Part shown: one piece after another, positions 8,419 through 17,409 of the stretch | Position numbering within the stretch: position 1 is the stretch's first letter | How the letters are laid out: the number at the start of each line of letters is the position of its first letter | From: Chloracidobacterium sp. | Lineage (GTDB): Bacteria > Acidobacteriota > Blastocatellia > Chloracidobacteriales > Chloracidobacteriaceae | Length of the DNA: 64,000 nucleotides | Assembly: GCA_025057975.1 (NCBI GenBank) | Contig: JANWUV010000003.1 | Coordinates: 211,647 to 275,646 of the forward strand | Reading direction: 5' to 3' | Translations under genes and position numbers: made by a program | The notes under the pieces: model-generated | The model's input: the letters and a program-made list of their open reading frames with translations, nothing else | Databases searched by the model: none | What the model was told of the DNA's origin: nothing

Positions 8419-9285
8419 CTATGCGCCCGGCGCGGCGGTTTTCGTTTGCTCTAGCGCCGCCCGGACGCCTTGCGTAAGGAACTCACGCAAACGTTGATAT
8501 TCCGTCCATGATCGCCCGGCGATGAGGCCGCCGTCCACCACCAGCGCGTGGCCTGTGACGAAGCGCGCATCGTCGCTTGCCAGCCAGAGGACAGCCTGGG
8601 CAATGTCTATGGGTTGACCGGCATGGCGCAGAGGTTGGGCGTTCACTTGCATCGGGGCCATCAACGGCGCCAGGGCGCGTGAGGTCTCCGGTGGCAGCCC
8701 GAAAGCGTTGCCGAAGATACCGGTGGCGATGAAGCCCGGACAGACGCAGTTGACGCGAATGCCCTGTTCAGCGAGCTCCATCGCCACGGAACGGGTTAGA
8801 TGAATGACGGCTGCTTTGCATGCGCTGTAGATGTGCGGCGCGTGACCGGTGCGCAGTCCAGCGACGCTGGCTGTACTGATGATGCCGCCCGTGCGACGCG
8901 GTGCCATCACGCGCGCAGCGTGCTTCATCCCCAAAAAGACGCTGCGCAGCAGCAGCGCCACCGTCTGATCAAACCCGGCGACGGGCGTTTCGGCGATGGG
9001 TGCGGAAACGCCCTGTGCGCCGGCGTTGTTGAACATGACATCGAGTGCGCCAAAGTGCGATACGGCGAAATCCACCAGCGCCGCAATCTCTTCTTCCCGC
9101 GTAACGTCGGCATGGCAATAGGCGGCGCGGTCGCCGAGTTCGGCGGCAATGTCTGCTCCCCGCTCATCCTGAATGTCACTCAAAACGACCTTGGCACCTT
9201 CAGCATGAAACAGCCGCGCCGTCGCTTCGCCGATGCCGCTCGCTGCTCCAGTGACGACGGCGACTTTTCCGTCAAGTTTGCCCAT
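8419..9285 (-). CDS. Short-chain dehydrogenase/reductase
   Basis: A 288-residue classical SDR. It has the cofactor motif TGAASGIG, the NNAG structural motif, the catalytic serine in ISTASVAG and the YSACK tyrosine/lysine pair. Acidic DIQ after the second strand favours NAD(H). GGAG lies 8 nt before the start. The alcohol or sterol substrate cannot be told from sequence. It is the last gene of a minus-strand run that begins with the exonuclease near 12.1 kb. Confidence 0.88.
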   Translation of the reverse strand: MGKLDGKVAVVTGAASGIGEATARLFHAEGAKVVLSDIQDERGADIAAELGDRAAYCHADVTREEEIAALVDFAVSHFGALDVMFNNAGAQGVSAPIAETPVAGFDQTVALLLRSVFLGMKHAARVMAPRRTGGIISTASVAGLRTGHAPHIYSACKAAVIHLTRSVAMELAEQGIRVNCVCPGFIATGIFGNAFGLPPETSRALAPLMAPMQVNAQPLRHAGQPIDIAQAVLWLASDDARFVTGHALVVDGGLIAGRSWTEYQRLREFLTQGVRAALEQTKTAAPGA

Positions 9286-9333
9286 TGGGATGACTCCATT
9301 GCGCTTGAAAAAAAAATACGCTCAGAAAGGGGG

Positions 9334-9624
9334 TTATCCGCCGAAGAAACGCTTGATGCGTTCCCACAGCGACGGTGTGGGGATGTTGAAAGGCTGGTTG
9401 AATTCGGGAATAGCGGCTGGCTCCTGGAACGATTCCGGCGGGCGCGACTCCCGTAGGCTGCGCAGGCGACTGGCCATCGGCGTCGCCAAATCGGGCGGCG
9501 GCAGGGCGTCGTCTTCAACGGGCGCAGCCGGTGTGATGTTGGGACGGTTGGAGCGCGGTACTTCCCCGGACGCCGGACGCCGCGCATTACCACTCCGCAG
9601 ACGCGATGGGCTTTCCTCTTCCAC
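9334..9624 (-). CDS. Small protein of unknown function, GTG start
   Basis: A 96-residue protein. GTG at 9624 is preceded by GGAGGA at 8 nt, which is much better than any upstream ATG. The body is Pro-, Arg- and Ser-rich and probably disordered. The C-terminus PSLWERIKRFFGG is an amphipathic helix that could touch the membrane or a partner. It lies between an SDR and a permease gene on the same strand. No family recognised. Confidence 0.6.
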   Translation of the reverse strand: MEEESPSRLRSGNARRPASGEVPRSNRPNITPAAPVEDDALPPPDLATPMASRLRSLRESRPPESFQEPAAIPEFNQPFNIPTPSLWERIKRFFGG

Positions 9625-9680
9625 GGTGTGATTCCTCCTGCAAGAACAAGACGACCGGCGGGACAAAAAGCCGAACCGGA

Positions 9681-10658
9681 CTAACGATCCGTTGCAATGC
9701 GTGGGTCAAGCAGACGGTAGAGCAAGTCCGTCAGCGTATTGACGGTGACATATGTCAGCGCGATGGCCAAGATGTTTGCCTGTACTTGGTTGTACTCACG
9801 CTCATTGATGGCGCGCACCGTCAGGTCGCCGACGCCCGGCAAAGAAAAAATGGTTTCCGTCACGATTGCGCCAGTGAGCACAATCCCAAACTGCAAGCCG
9901 ATGATGGTAACGACCGGGATGAGGCTGTTTTTGAGAACGTGTTTGAACAGCACGACGCGCTCCGGTAGTCCCTTGGCGCGCGCCGTACGGACGTAATCCT
10001 CACCCAACTCTTCAAGGAAACTGGAGCGGACAAGGCGGGTCAGGATGGCGGCCATGGCAAGGCCAAGCGTGGTCGCCGGTAGGATAAAGTGTTCCACGCC
10101 GTCGCTGCCGGAGACCGGCAGCCAGTCAAGGTACACGGCGAAGAGCAAGATCGCCAACGGCCCGATGACGAAGTTGGGCAGCGCGACGCCGCCTAGCGAC
10201 GCAACGGAAATCACCGTATCAAGCCATCGCCCACGGAAAACCGCCGCTGCAACACCGAGCGGGATGGCGACGACGACCGCCACGAGGATGGCGGCGATGG
10301 CGAGCTTAAGCGTCGTTGGGTAACGCTTGAGCAGTTCCTGCATGACGTTCTTACCGCTGAAGGTTTCGCCTAAGTCGCCGCGCAAGATACCGCGATGTTT
10401 GTCAGCGCCGTCCGGCGTGGACGCCCCGATCCACAGACGAACGTACTGTCGCCACAGCGGTAAATCGAGGCCGTGTTTATGGCGGAGGGCCTGGATGTCC
10501 TCCGGGCGCGCACTGTCGCCAAGGTACATCACGACCGGGTCACCGGGTACAAGGTGAATCAACAAAAACACCAGCGTGACGACGGCCCACATCACGGGAA
10601 TGACGACCGCCATCCGTTTGAGAAATGTCAGGACAAGCGACACCGGCACAGACGGCAC
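9681..10658 (-). CDS. ABC transporter permease, DppB/OppB family
   Basis: A 325-residue permease with six predicted helices. The N-terminus MWAVVTLVFLLIHLVPGDP is typical of the DppB/OppB/GsiC group, and EDYVRTARAKGLPERVVLF is the EAA loop that contacts the ATPase. LPGVGDL near the end is also conserved. Such proteins pair with a DppC-type permease, ATPases and a periplasmic binding protein for peptide, nickel or glutathione uptake. None of these partners is nearby, so the gene is an orphan here and the substrate is open. Confidence 0.88.
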   Translation of the reverse strand: MPSVPVSLVLTFLKRMAVVIPVMWAVVTLVFLLIHLVPGDPVVMYLGDSARPEDIQALRHKHGLDLPLWRQYVRLWIGASTPDGADKHRGILRGDLGETFSGKNVMQELLKRYPTTLKLAIAAILVAVVVAIPLGVAAAVFRGRWLDTVISVASLGGVALPNFVIGPLAILLFAVYLDWLPVSGSDGVEHFILPATTLGLAMAAILTRLVRSSFLEELGEDYVRTARAKGLPERVVLFKHVLKNSLIPVVTIIGLQFGIVLTGAIVTETIFSLPGVGDLTVRAINEREYNQVQANILAIALTYVTVNTLTDLLYRLLDPRIATDR

Positions 10659-10702
10659 AGCGGCGACCAGAGTCGCCGCCAGAAGGGTATGGGTTCAGTC
10701 TG

Positions 10703-11224
10703 TTAGTTGAGCCGGCACTGAAGCCGACGGATGGCCTTTTTGGCGGCGGTGTACTCCGGGTAGTACGCCAGCGCAATACTGTACTCCCGCATTGCGTCCA
10801 TCCAGCGCCCCTGAAACTCAAGCACCCGGCCGTAGTTGAAGTGCGGGTAGAAATAACACTCGTACCGTTTAGCCTTCATCGCGCGCTTGAGCCACAACGT
10901 CGCCGACAGCGGATCGCCCCGCTCGATCAAATATGCGCCAATGTCGTTGTAGGGATTGCCAAACTCCGGGTCGAGTTCAATTGCGCGCAGACACTCCGCA
11001 ATCGCACGGTCCAGGTCGCCCAAAAAGCTGTACGTCCAACCGAGAAAGGTGTGGGCTTCCGCCGTCGGGTAAAGCGCAATCGAGCGTTCGTACAGTTGAA
11101 TGGCCTCTTCAAGCTTGCCTTCCATCTGCCGCCGATACGCCGCCTGAAAGTAATAGGCAGCTTCTCGCTCAGCCACATCGTCGGTCGTCTCAGGGCGCTC
11201 AAAGTCATCCCGCGCGTCGTTCAT
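10703..11224 (-). CDS. TPR-repeat protein
   Basis: A 173-residue protein with about three to four TPR units (for example GKLEEAIQLYERSIALYP and GDLDRAIAECLRAIELDP). The start is taken as ATG at 11224 with GTGAGG 9 nt before it; a GTG 15 bases earlier is possible. Its 5' end overlaps the 3' end of the exonuclease gene by 20 bases, so the two are translationally linked. No signal peptide. Presumably an adaptor for protein contacts; the partner is unknown. Confidence 0.82.
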   Translation of the reverse strand: MNDARDDFERPETTDDVAEREAAYYFQAAYRRQMEGKLEEAIQLYERSIALYPTAEAHTFLGWTYSFLGDLDRAIAECLRAIELDPEFGNPYNDIGAYLIERGDPLSATLWLKRAMKAKRYECYFYPHFNYGRVLEFQGRWMDAMREYSIALAYYPEYTAAKKAIRRLQCRLN

Positions 11225-12071
11225 GGTGTTCATCCTCACCGGTAAGCTGAAGTCGTCGCCGATGTGTACGCCGCCCTTTTGTCATAAGCGCGGCCGCAGC
11301 TTCAACGGTTAAGATGTCCTGCTCAATCAGCCGTTCCAACAATCGCAGGAAAACCTTAGCGGTCGCAAGGGCGTCTCCCGATGCGCGGTGGCGGGCCACA
11401 TTCGGAATCCGAAAGTAATCCGTGACGGCGTCCAATCGGTAGCTGTCTAGACCGGGCGCAAGGCGGCGCGCAAGTTGCACCGTACACAGCGTCGGCGCTG
11501 TCCAGACAAAGGTCTCATCGGCGCGCGTCAACTCAGCGGTGAGAAAACGGCGGTCAAAGGCTGCGTTGTGGGCGACCACCACTGCTGCGCTGAGACGCTC
11601 CCGTATGTCGAACGCCACCGCCGCAAAAGGCGGGGCGGCGGCGACCATGGCGTCCGTAATGCCGGTCAAGGCGCTGATAGCCGGCGGAATCGGTTCACCG
11701 GGATTAATCAGGCTCGTGAAGGTCTCGGTAATCCGTCCGCGCTCAATCGTGACACAGGCGACTTCAGTAACCCGCCCCCGCTGCGCGCTGCGCCCCGTCG
11801 TTTCCACATCAACCACGGCGAAGCGGGCTTCGGTCAGCAGCGCAGACGCGAAGTTCTCCGCCGGCGACGACGGACGCCAACGCAGACAGTTGTCGTCGCC
11901 GAGAACGGCTTCGGGGATTTGCGCAAGCAAAGGTTGCAAAATCCGGCGGATTTGCTCCGGCGACGCCCACGGCGCTTTGAGGAGATCGCGCCCCAGCGTT
12001 GTGAGTGAAACTGGACCGCACGCTGTCGCCAACCGCATGCGAAGTTGGTGGAGAATCGTAGAAGCGCCCAT
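11205..12071 (-). CDS. DnaQ-like 3'-5' exonuclease
   Basis: About 288 residues from ATG 12071; a GTG start at 12149 would add 26 residues, and neither has a strong ribosome binding site. The C-terminal two thirds is a DEDDh exonuclease: ExoI FAVVDVETTG, ExoII HNAAFDRRFL and ExoIII HRASGDA. These supply the four metal-binding acidic residues and the general-base histidine. The N-terminal 100 residues (after LHQLRMRLA) form a short helical extension. The family includes the proofreading subunit of DNA polymerase III and free exonucleases; with no replication genes adjacent, a stand-alone repair or turnover enzyme is as likely. Confidence 0.82.
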   Translation of the reverse strand: MGASTILHQLRMRLATACGPVSLTTLGRDLLKAPWASPEQIRRILQPLLAQIPEAVLGDDNCLRWRPSSPAENFASALLTEARFAVVDVETTGRSAQRGRVTEVACVTIERGRITETFTSLINPGEPIPPAISALTGITDAMVAAAPPFAAVAFDIRERLSAAVVVAHNAAFDRRFLTAELTRADETFVWTAPTLCTVQLARRLAPGLDSYRLDAVTDYFRIPNVARHRASGDALATAKVFLRLLERLIEQDILTVEAAAALMTKGRRTHRRRLQLTGEDEHHERRAG

Positions 12072-12244
12072 CGTCGCTCTGCTTTGCGCGCCGTTTCCGG
12101 CGGCGGCGTGGGGAACCAAAAGCTTTTCAAAAGCGCCAACAGCGTCCACCGGGCCTCAGCGCCTGCACCGCGCCAACCGCTTCCCCGGCGAGTTGCATCG
12201 CAGCCCGTATTCCTCGACAATCAGCCCTTTCCGGCCCGAACCGA

Positions 12245-12272
12245 AAGTTTGCGTCCAGAAGTTTGCGTCCAG
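12245..12272 (+). repeat. Tandem 14-bp direct repeat upstream of the methyltransferase gene
   Basis: AAGTTTGCGTCCAG occurs twice, back to back, ending 19 bases before the ATG at 12291. No good Shine-Dalgarno sequence lies between. The duplication may be a slippage event or a regulatory site. Confidence 0.7.
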
Positions 12273-12290
12273 CCCAAGCAACCACCGTCC

Positions 12291-14138
12291 ATGAAGGCTC
12301 TCAAACCTTTCCGTGAACTCCTTGCCGCCGGCGGCATCCATGTCTTCGACGGCGCCATGGGGACGATGCTCTACGCCAGAGGCGTGTACGTCAACCGCTG
12401 CTACGACGAAATTTCGCTTTCCAACCCCTCGCTCGTGCAGGAAATCCACCGCGAGTACGTCAAGGCCGGCGCGGAAATCGTCCAGACCAACACCTTTGGC
12501 GCGAATCGGCCGAAGCTTGAGGCTTACGGGTTTCAAGACCGCGTTCAGGAAATCAACTACAAGGCGGCGAAGCTGGCGCGGGAAGCGGTGGGGCCGCAGG
12601 TGTATGTCGCCGGCTCTATCGGGCCGCTTGGCATCCGCATTGAGCCGTGGGGTCCAACCTCGTTTGATGAAGCTAAGGCGTTTTTCCGCGAGCAAGCTGA
12701 AGCCTTGCTGGACGGCGGCGTAGACCTCATCGTACTCGAAACCTTCACCGACCTAACCGAGATTCGGCAGGCGCTGGCGGCCGTCCGGGAACTGTCGCCC
12801 GACCTTCCCGTGGTCGCCCAGATGACCGTAGGCGAAGATGGAACGACCGGTTACGGAACGGCGCCGGAAGTTTTTACCCGGCGGCTCGACGAATGGGGCG
12901 CGGACGCCATCGGCCTCAACTGCAGTGTCGGTCCCAAACCAATGCTCGAAGCTATTGAGCGCATGGCGGCGCTCACCGACAAGCCCCTCTCCGCACAACC
13001 CAACGCCGGCCTGCCCCAGGACCTCCACGGACGCAAGATTTACCTGTGTTCACCAGAGTACATGGCAAAATATGCGCGGCGGCTCATTCAGACAGGCGTC
13101 CGACTCATCGGCGGTTGCTGCGGGACGACGCCCGAACACATCAAAACCCTCAAGGCCGCCGTCCGAGCGCTGTCGCCAGCCAAACGCCTGGAGCCGGTTA
13201 TCCAAGTCGCCGAAACCAAACTCCCCGACGTCCGCATCACGCCGACCGAAGAAAAATCGCGCTTTGCGCGCAAGATTGCTCGCGGAGAGTTCGTCACCAG
13301 CGTCGAAATCGTTCCACCACGCGGCTGTGACCCAACCAAAATGTTGGAAGGCGTCCGGCTGCTCAAAGAAGCGGGTGTGGACGCCGTCAATGTGCCTGAC
13401 GGCCCGCGCGCGCAATCCCGCATGAGCGCCATCGCCACTTCGGTCATCATCGAGCAGCGGGTCGGCATTGAAACTGTGACGCACTACTGTTGCCGCGACC
13501 GCAATCTACTGGGGATGACCTCCGATCTGCTGGGCGCGGCCGGGCTGGGTTTGCGCAACATTCTCCTCATCACCGGGGACCCGCCTAAAATGGGTCCTTA
13601 CCCAGACGCCACCGCCGTCTTTGACATTGACTCCATCGGTCTGACCAACATGGTCAAACGGCTCAACATGGGCCTTGACTTGGGTGGAAACGCCATCGGG
13701 CAGCCAACGTCCTACTTCATCGGCGTCGGCGTCAATCCCTGCGCTGTGGATTTGGATTACGAAATCCGCCGGTTTGAATACAAAGTTGAAGCCGGGGCGG
13801 AGTTTGCCATCACGCAGCCGATCTTCGACGTAGCGATGTTTCGCGCGTTTCTCAAACGGATTGAGCACTGTCGCATTCCCATCATCGCCGGCATCTGGCC
13901 GCTGACGAGCTACCGGAACGCGGAATTTCTCAGCAACGAAGTGCCGGGCGTCGTTGTGTCGCCGGACATTCTCGAACGGATGCGCCGCGCCAATGCTTCG
14001 CCGGAGGCGGGGCAACGCGAAGGCTTGGCTATCGCCCGCGAAATGCTGGCCGAAGTGCGCGACCTTGTGCAGGGCGTTCAGGTCAGCGCGCCATTCGGGC
14101 GCGTCGCCTATGCGCTGGAAGTGTTCTCCGTCCTGTAA
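12291..14138 (+). CDS. Bifunctional homocysteine S-methyltransferase / 5,10-methylenetetrahydrofolate reductase
   Basis: A 615-residue fusion. Residues 1-300 are a homocysteine methyltransferase domain: FDGAMGTMLY at the start, the zinc cysteine in GLNCSVGP and the CC pair in RLIGGCCGTTPEH. From about residue 320 (SRFARKIARGEF) the protein is a MetF-type reductase, with VTHYCCRDRN and LLITGDPP near the flavin and folate sites. In this family of bacterial fusions (YitJ-like) the first domain methylates homocysteine and the second makes 5-methyl-THF. There is no cobalamin domain, so the methyl donor for the first half is not obvious; S-methylmethionine or methyl-THF have been discussed for relatives. 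The start at 12291 is chosen by domain alignment. Confidence 0.9.
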   Translation: MKALKPFRELLAAGGIHVFDGAMGTMLYARGVYVNRCYDEISLSNPSLVQEIHREYVKAGAEIVQTNTFGANRPKLEAYGFQDRVQEINYKAAKLAREAVGPQVYVAGSIGPLGIRIEPWGPTSFDEAKAFFREQAEALLDGGVDLIVLETFTDLTEIRQALAAVRELSPDLPVVAQMTVGEDGTTGYGTAPEVFTRRLDEWGADAIGLNCSVGPKPMLEAIERMAALTDKPLSAQPNAGLPQDLHGRKIYLCSPEYMAKYARRLIQTGVRLIGGCCGTTPEHIKTLKAAVRALSPAKRLEPVIQVAETKLPDVRITPTEEKSRFARKIARGEFVTSVEIVPPRGCDPTKMLEGVRLLKEAGVDAVNVPDGPRAQSRMSAIATSVIIEQRVGIETVTHYCCRDRNLLGMTSDLLGAAGLGLRNILLITGDPPKMGPYPDATAVFDIDSIGLTNMVKRLNMGLDLGGNAIGQPTSYFIGVGVNPCAVDLDYEIRRFEYKVEAGAEFAITQPIFDVAMFRAFLKRIEHCRIPIIAGIWPLTSYRNAEFLSNEVPGVVVSPDILERMRRANASPEAGQREGLAIAREMLAEVRDLVQGVQVSAPFGRVAYALEVFSVL

Positions 14139-14167
14139 GTTGTCTGCTACGGCGCGCAGCCGCAGGC

Positions 14168-15622
14168 TTACCAGTACCGCAGCAGTCGCAGCCAGAAAAC
14201 GCCAATCGTCAGCCAGACGGCTAAATTCGCCAGCGACGTCACCAATCCCAGCCGCCACCATGTCCGCTGACCGACGTAACCGGCGGCGAAGTAAATCGGT
14301 GCAGGGGTCGTCCCGTAGTGGGTTAGGCCGGCGCATAGGTTTGAGGCGTAAGCCAGCACAAAAGCCGCCAATAACGCCGGCGCTCCGGCGGCGAGCAAGA
14401 CCACGAGAAACGGTACGTACATTGCCGTTGCATGTGCGGTGATGCTTGCAAAGGCGTAGTGGGCGTAGAAGTACGCGGCGACCAACACCAAGCCAGCGGC
14501 GGGCCACGCCCAGCCAGCCGCTTGACCGGCGACCGCCTGCGCAAACCGCTCGGTCAACCCTGTTTCACCAAGAGCTTCCGCCAACCGAACCAAGCCGCCA
14601 TACCACAGGAAAACATCCCACGCAAAGCGTTCGCCTGTTACGTCTTCCCACGTCAGCACACCGGTCAGCAACAGCACGCCGACGCCCAACAGGGCGACAA
14701 CGGCGTAGTTGAGCAGTCCTTCCAAGCCAAGACTGCGCAGCCACACGTCCGCGTTGGGAATGCCGGATGTTAGCCACAGCACGATGACGAAAACAAACAC
14801 GCCGGCTAACAGCCGCTCGTCCCAACTCGTCGGCCCCAGCCGCTCAAGTTCCGCCTGCGCCAGACGCGGCGCATCCGGCGTCTGGGTAATCTCCGGTGGA
14901 AACAGCCGGTAAAGCAGCAGCGGGACGATAACCAGTGACGTCAACGCTGGGACAACGCCGCCGGCAAACCAGCTGCCGTAGGTTAACTCCACATTAACGG
15001 TCGTTTTGGCGAGCTTGGCGATGAGGACGTTCGACGCCTGTCCGGTCAGGAAGAGGGCGCAGGCAATAACTTCGCACTGGTAGACCATGACGACCAGAAA
15101 CGCGCCTAAGCGTCGGGCCGTCGCGCCGGGACGGGACTCATACGCTTCGGCGACGCTCTTCACAATCGGAAACAGCACGCCGCCCGCCCGCGCGCCGTTG
15201 GAGGGGATGGCGGCGGCCAAAACCACGTCGGCGGCGACCAGCGCGTAGCCCAACCCCAGCGTCCGCCGACCCATTAGGCGGATGAACTGAAAGGCCAGTC
15301 GGCGTCCGAAGCCGGTGCGCGTCATAGCGCGCGCCATCAGACAGGCGGCTAAAACCAACCATACCGTTGGGTCACCGTAGCCGGCCAGCGCCGACTTGGG
15401 CGGCAGCGCGCCGGTCGCCGTCGCCGCGATGACGCCCAACAAGACCACCAGCCCGCCCGCCGCCGGTTGCAGAATGAGACCGGCGATGACGGCAGCGAAA
15501 ATCCCCGTAAGCGGACGCGCATTGGCGGCAAGATCGGTTGGACATAAGGCCCAAGCGGCAATTCCGACGCCGAGCGGCGCAAGCCCGCGCAGGAGTTTGG
15601 AACCTGTGAAATGTTGCGTCAT
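14168..15622 (-). CDS. DASS/SLC13-family anion transporter (2-oxoglutarate/malate translocator type)
   Basis: A 484-residue polytopic protein; ATG 15622 has AGGA upstream and begins the first recognised segment. Landmarks of the plastid-type dicarboxylate subgroup are PSNGARAGGVLFPIVKS in the first half and SNLCAGLTHYGTTPAPIYF in the second. These two stretches form the sodium and substrate sites in the family. The first is normally SNT; here it is SNG. It probably exchanges or imports dicarboxylates across the inner membrane. It is divergent from the acyl-CoA dehydrogenase gene and convergent with the methyltransferase gene. Confidence 0.85.
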   Translation of the reverse strand: MTQHFTGSKLLRGLAPLGVGIAAWALCPTDLAANARPLTGIFAAVIAGLILQPAAGGLVVLLGVIAATATGALPPKSALAGYGDPTVWLVLAACLMARAMTRTGFGRRLAFQFIRLMGRRTLGLGYALVAADVVLAAAIPSNGARAGGVLFPIVKSVAEAYESRPGATARRLGAFLVVMVYQCEVIACALFLTGQASNVLIAKLAKTTVNVELTYGSWFAGGVVPALTSLVIVPLLLYRLFPPEITQTPDAPRLAQAELERLGPTSWDERLLAGVFVFVIVLWLTSGIPNADVWLRSLGLEGLLNYAVVALLGVGVLLLTGVLTWEDVTGERFAWDVFLWYGGLVRLAEALGETGLTERFAQAVAGQAAGWAWPAAGLVLVAAYFYAHYAFASITAHATAMYVPFLVVLLAAGAPALLAAFVLAYASNLCAGLTHYGTTPAPIYFAAGYVGQRTWWRLGLVTSLANLAVWLTIGVFWLRLLRYW

Positions 15623-15639
15623 GGAGAGCTTCCTGCGGA

Positions 15640-15700
15640 TTGTCGGCGTTGGCCGTAGTGATATTTTTAGCTTATCGTTGAATAAGGTTCTTTTATAGCG
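15640..15700. promoter_or_regulatory. AT-rich divergent promoter region with inverted repeat
   Basis: The gap between the transporter and acyl-CoA dehydrogenase genes contains a short AT-rich stretch (15660-15695) unlike its surroundings. It includes CTTAT-N6-ATAAG, a 5-bp inverted repeat. Promoters for both genes probably lie here, but no pair of hexamers is convincing. Confidence 0.3.
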
Positions 15701-15775
15701 CCGAGCCTGTGCGAGGCGGTTCGGCCGGGCGTCCAAATTGTTCTCGCCGTCTTTCGGCGGTCAGGAGCAGCGTCT

Positions 15776-16921
15776 ATGCAGATTGACCTCACTGAAGAAC
15801 AGATCCGCATTAAGTTCTCAGTTCGTGAGTTTGCCGAAGCTGAAATCGCGCCCCGTGTCATGACATGGGACGAACCCCAGCAATTTCCACTCGAACTGCA
15901 ACCCAAGCTGGCCGAAATGGGGCTGATGGGCGTCATCATTCCTGAAGCCTATGGCGGAGCCGGGCTAGGGTATGTCGAATACGTGACCATCATCGAAGAG
16001 TTGGCGCGCGTAGACCCCTCGGTAGCGCTGGGCGTCGCCGCCCACAACTCCCTTGGCACAAACCACATTTTCATGGCTGGGACGGAAGCCCAACGGCAGA
16101 CCTATGTAGCGCCGCTGGCGCGCGGCGAGAAGCTGAGCGCATGGGCACTGACCGAACCCGGCTCCGGCAGCGACGCAGCCGGCTTGGCCACAACGGCTGT
16201 ACGGCGCAACGGCTACTTTGTCCTCAACGGCAGCAAGAACTTCATTACGCATGCCAGCTACGCGGACACCTGCGTCGTACTAGCCAGCACCGACCGCTCA
16301 AAGGGAACGCATGGCATCTCGGCGTTCATTGTGCCAACCGATACGCCGGGTTTCATACGCGGCAAGAAGGAAAACAAGCTGGGGATGCGCGCTTCCGATA
16401 CGGCCAGCTTGGCGTTTGTGGACATGCAGGTTCCGGCTGAAAATCTGCTCGGACAAGAAAACGAGGGTTTTGTGGACGCCCTAAAGATTCTCGACGGTGG
16501 ACGCATCTCGATTGCGGCGCTCTCGGTCGGGATTGCGCAGGGGGCGTACGAGGCGGCGCTGCGCTATGCCAAGGAACGGCACGCTTTTGGGCGTCCAATC
16601 GCCGAGTTTCAGGCGACACAGTGGAAGCTAGCCGATATGGCGACCCAGATCGAAGCTGCGCGGCTACTGACCTGGCGCGCGGCGGTGCTCAAGGACGCCG
16701 GTAAACGGACGACACGCGAATCAGCGATGGCGAAGCTTTACGCTTCAGAGGTTGCCGTCAAAGTCGCTGAAGAAGCCATCCAGATTCATGGCGGCTACGG
16801 GTATACGAAAGACTACCCAGTGGAGAAGTTCTGGCGCGACGCCAAGCTCTGTACGATTGGCGAAGGCACGTCGGAGATTCAGCGGCTTGTCATCGCGCGC
16901 GAGATTCTGCGGCATCATTAG
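15776..16921 (+). CDS. Acyl-CoA dehydrogenase
   Basis: A 381-residue FAD enzyme, full length for the family, with AGGAG before the start. [14 protein letters not shown] is the first family signature, and [19 protein letters not shown] is the second, C-terminal one. The glutamate in [11 protein letters not shown] is at the usual position of the catalytic base in the short-chain group. It oxidises acyl-CoA to enoyl-CoA and passes electrons to an electron-transfer flavoprotein. It best resembles short-chain/butyryl-CoA types; the exact chain length is an inference. Confidence 0.93.
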   Translation: MQIDLTEEQIRIKFSVREFAEAEIAPRVMTWDEPQQFPLELQPKLAEMGLMGVIIPEAYGGAGLGYVEYVTIIEELARVDPSVALGVAAHNSLGTNHIFMAGTEAQRQTYVAPLARGEKLSAWALTEPGSGSDAAGLATTAVRRNGYFVLNGSKNFITHASYADTCVVLASTDRSKGTHGISAFIVPTDTPGFIRGKKENKLGMRASDTASLAFVDMQVPAENLLGQENEGFVDALKILDGGRISIAALSVGIAQGAYEAALRYAKERHAFGRPIAEFQATQWKLADMATQIEAARLLTWRAAVLKDAGKRTTRESAMAKLYASEVAVKVAEEAIQIHGGYGYTKDYPVEKFWRDAKLCTIGEGTSEIQRLVIAREILRHH

Positions 16922-17409
16922 GGCGCTCTCCGCTTGGGCGCAGTGGTAGTCGCGGTGAAACGCCTTGCCGTTTGGGATGCAGTGGAATGCCGCCGTGCCT
17001 CAAACGGCGGTCTGTTGACTTCTCGTTCTAGGAAAGCACGAGGGTAAGTTTCCAAAGGAGAGGAGGTAGGGCCATACTCTGGCGTAGGCGTCGGGCAGCG
17101 GCGGCGACCCGCCAACCCCTTGGTGGGAGCGAACTGGTCGCCAGTTGGCTCCCGCCACATACGGGGATGGCCACCTTGTCATCCGCTTCGCGGGGTCGGA
17201 AGGCGTCTGGCCGCTGGCCGCCACCATGCTGGGTATGGCGCTATACCTGCTCGAAAACCGCTCCAAACCTTTGTCCGCAACCGCGTTGGCCGGAAAGTGA
17301 ACCTCTCGCGCCCATTTGTACTGTCCGTCAGAGGGAAGCATAGCTCACTTCGATTTCGTGGCAGGCTGGGTCAAAATGACACCCCGAATATGCCGGCGGA
17401 GCGATTAGT
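16922..17409. other. Gap between convergent genes, with hairpins and a possible decayed gene
   Basis: 488 bases without a full gene. It has a 7-bp stem at 16990-17010, a long palindrome at 17122-17156, and a plus-strand frame ending at about 17300 whose product contains WPLAATMLGMALYLLENRS. That frame has no start and may be a gene remnant. Confidence 0.4.
17122..17156. repeat. 16-bp near-perfect palindrome
   Basis: Arms at 17122-17137 and 17141-17156 around a TCG loop; 14 of 16 positions pair as standard bases, one more as G-T, and one is a mismatch. It could be a REP-like element, a transcript-end hairpin for the convergent genes, or a mobile-element end. Only one copy was noticed in the window. 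Confidence 0.6.

Noticed and set aside
12045..12290. N-terminal extension of the methyltransferase-reductase
   Set aside because: The extra 82 residues have no family similarity and overlap the start of the divergent exonuclease gene.
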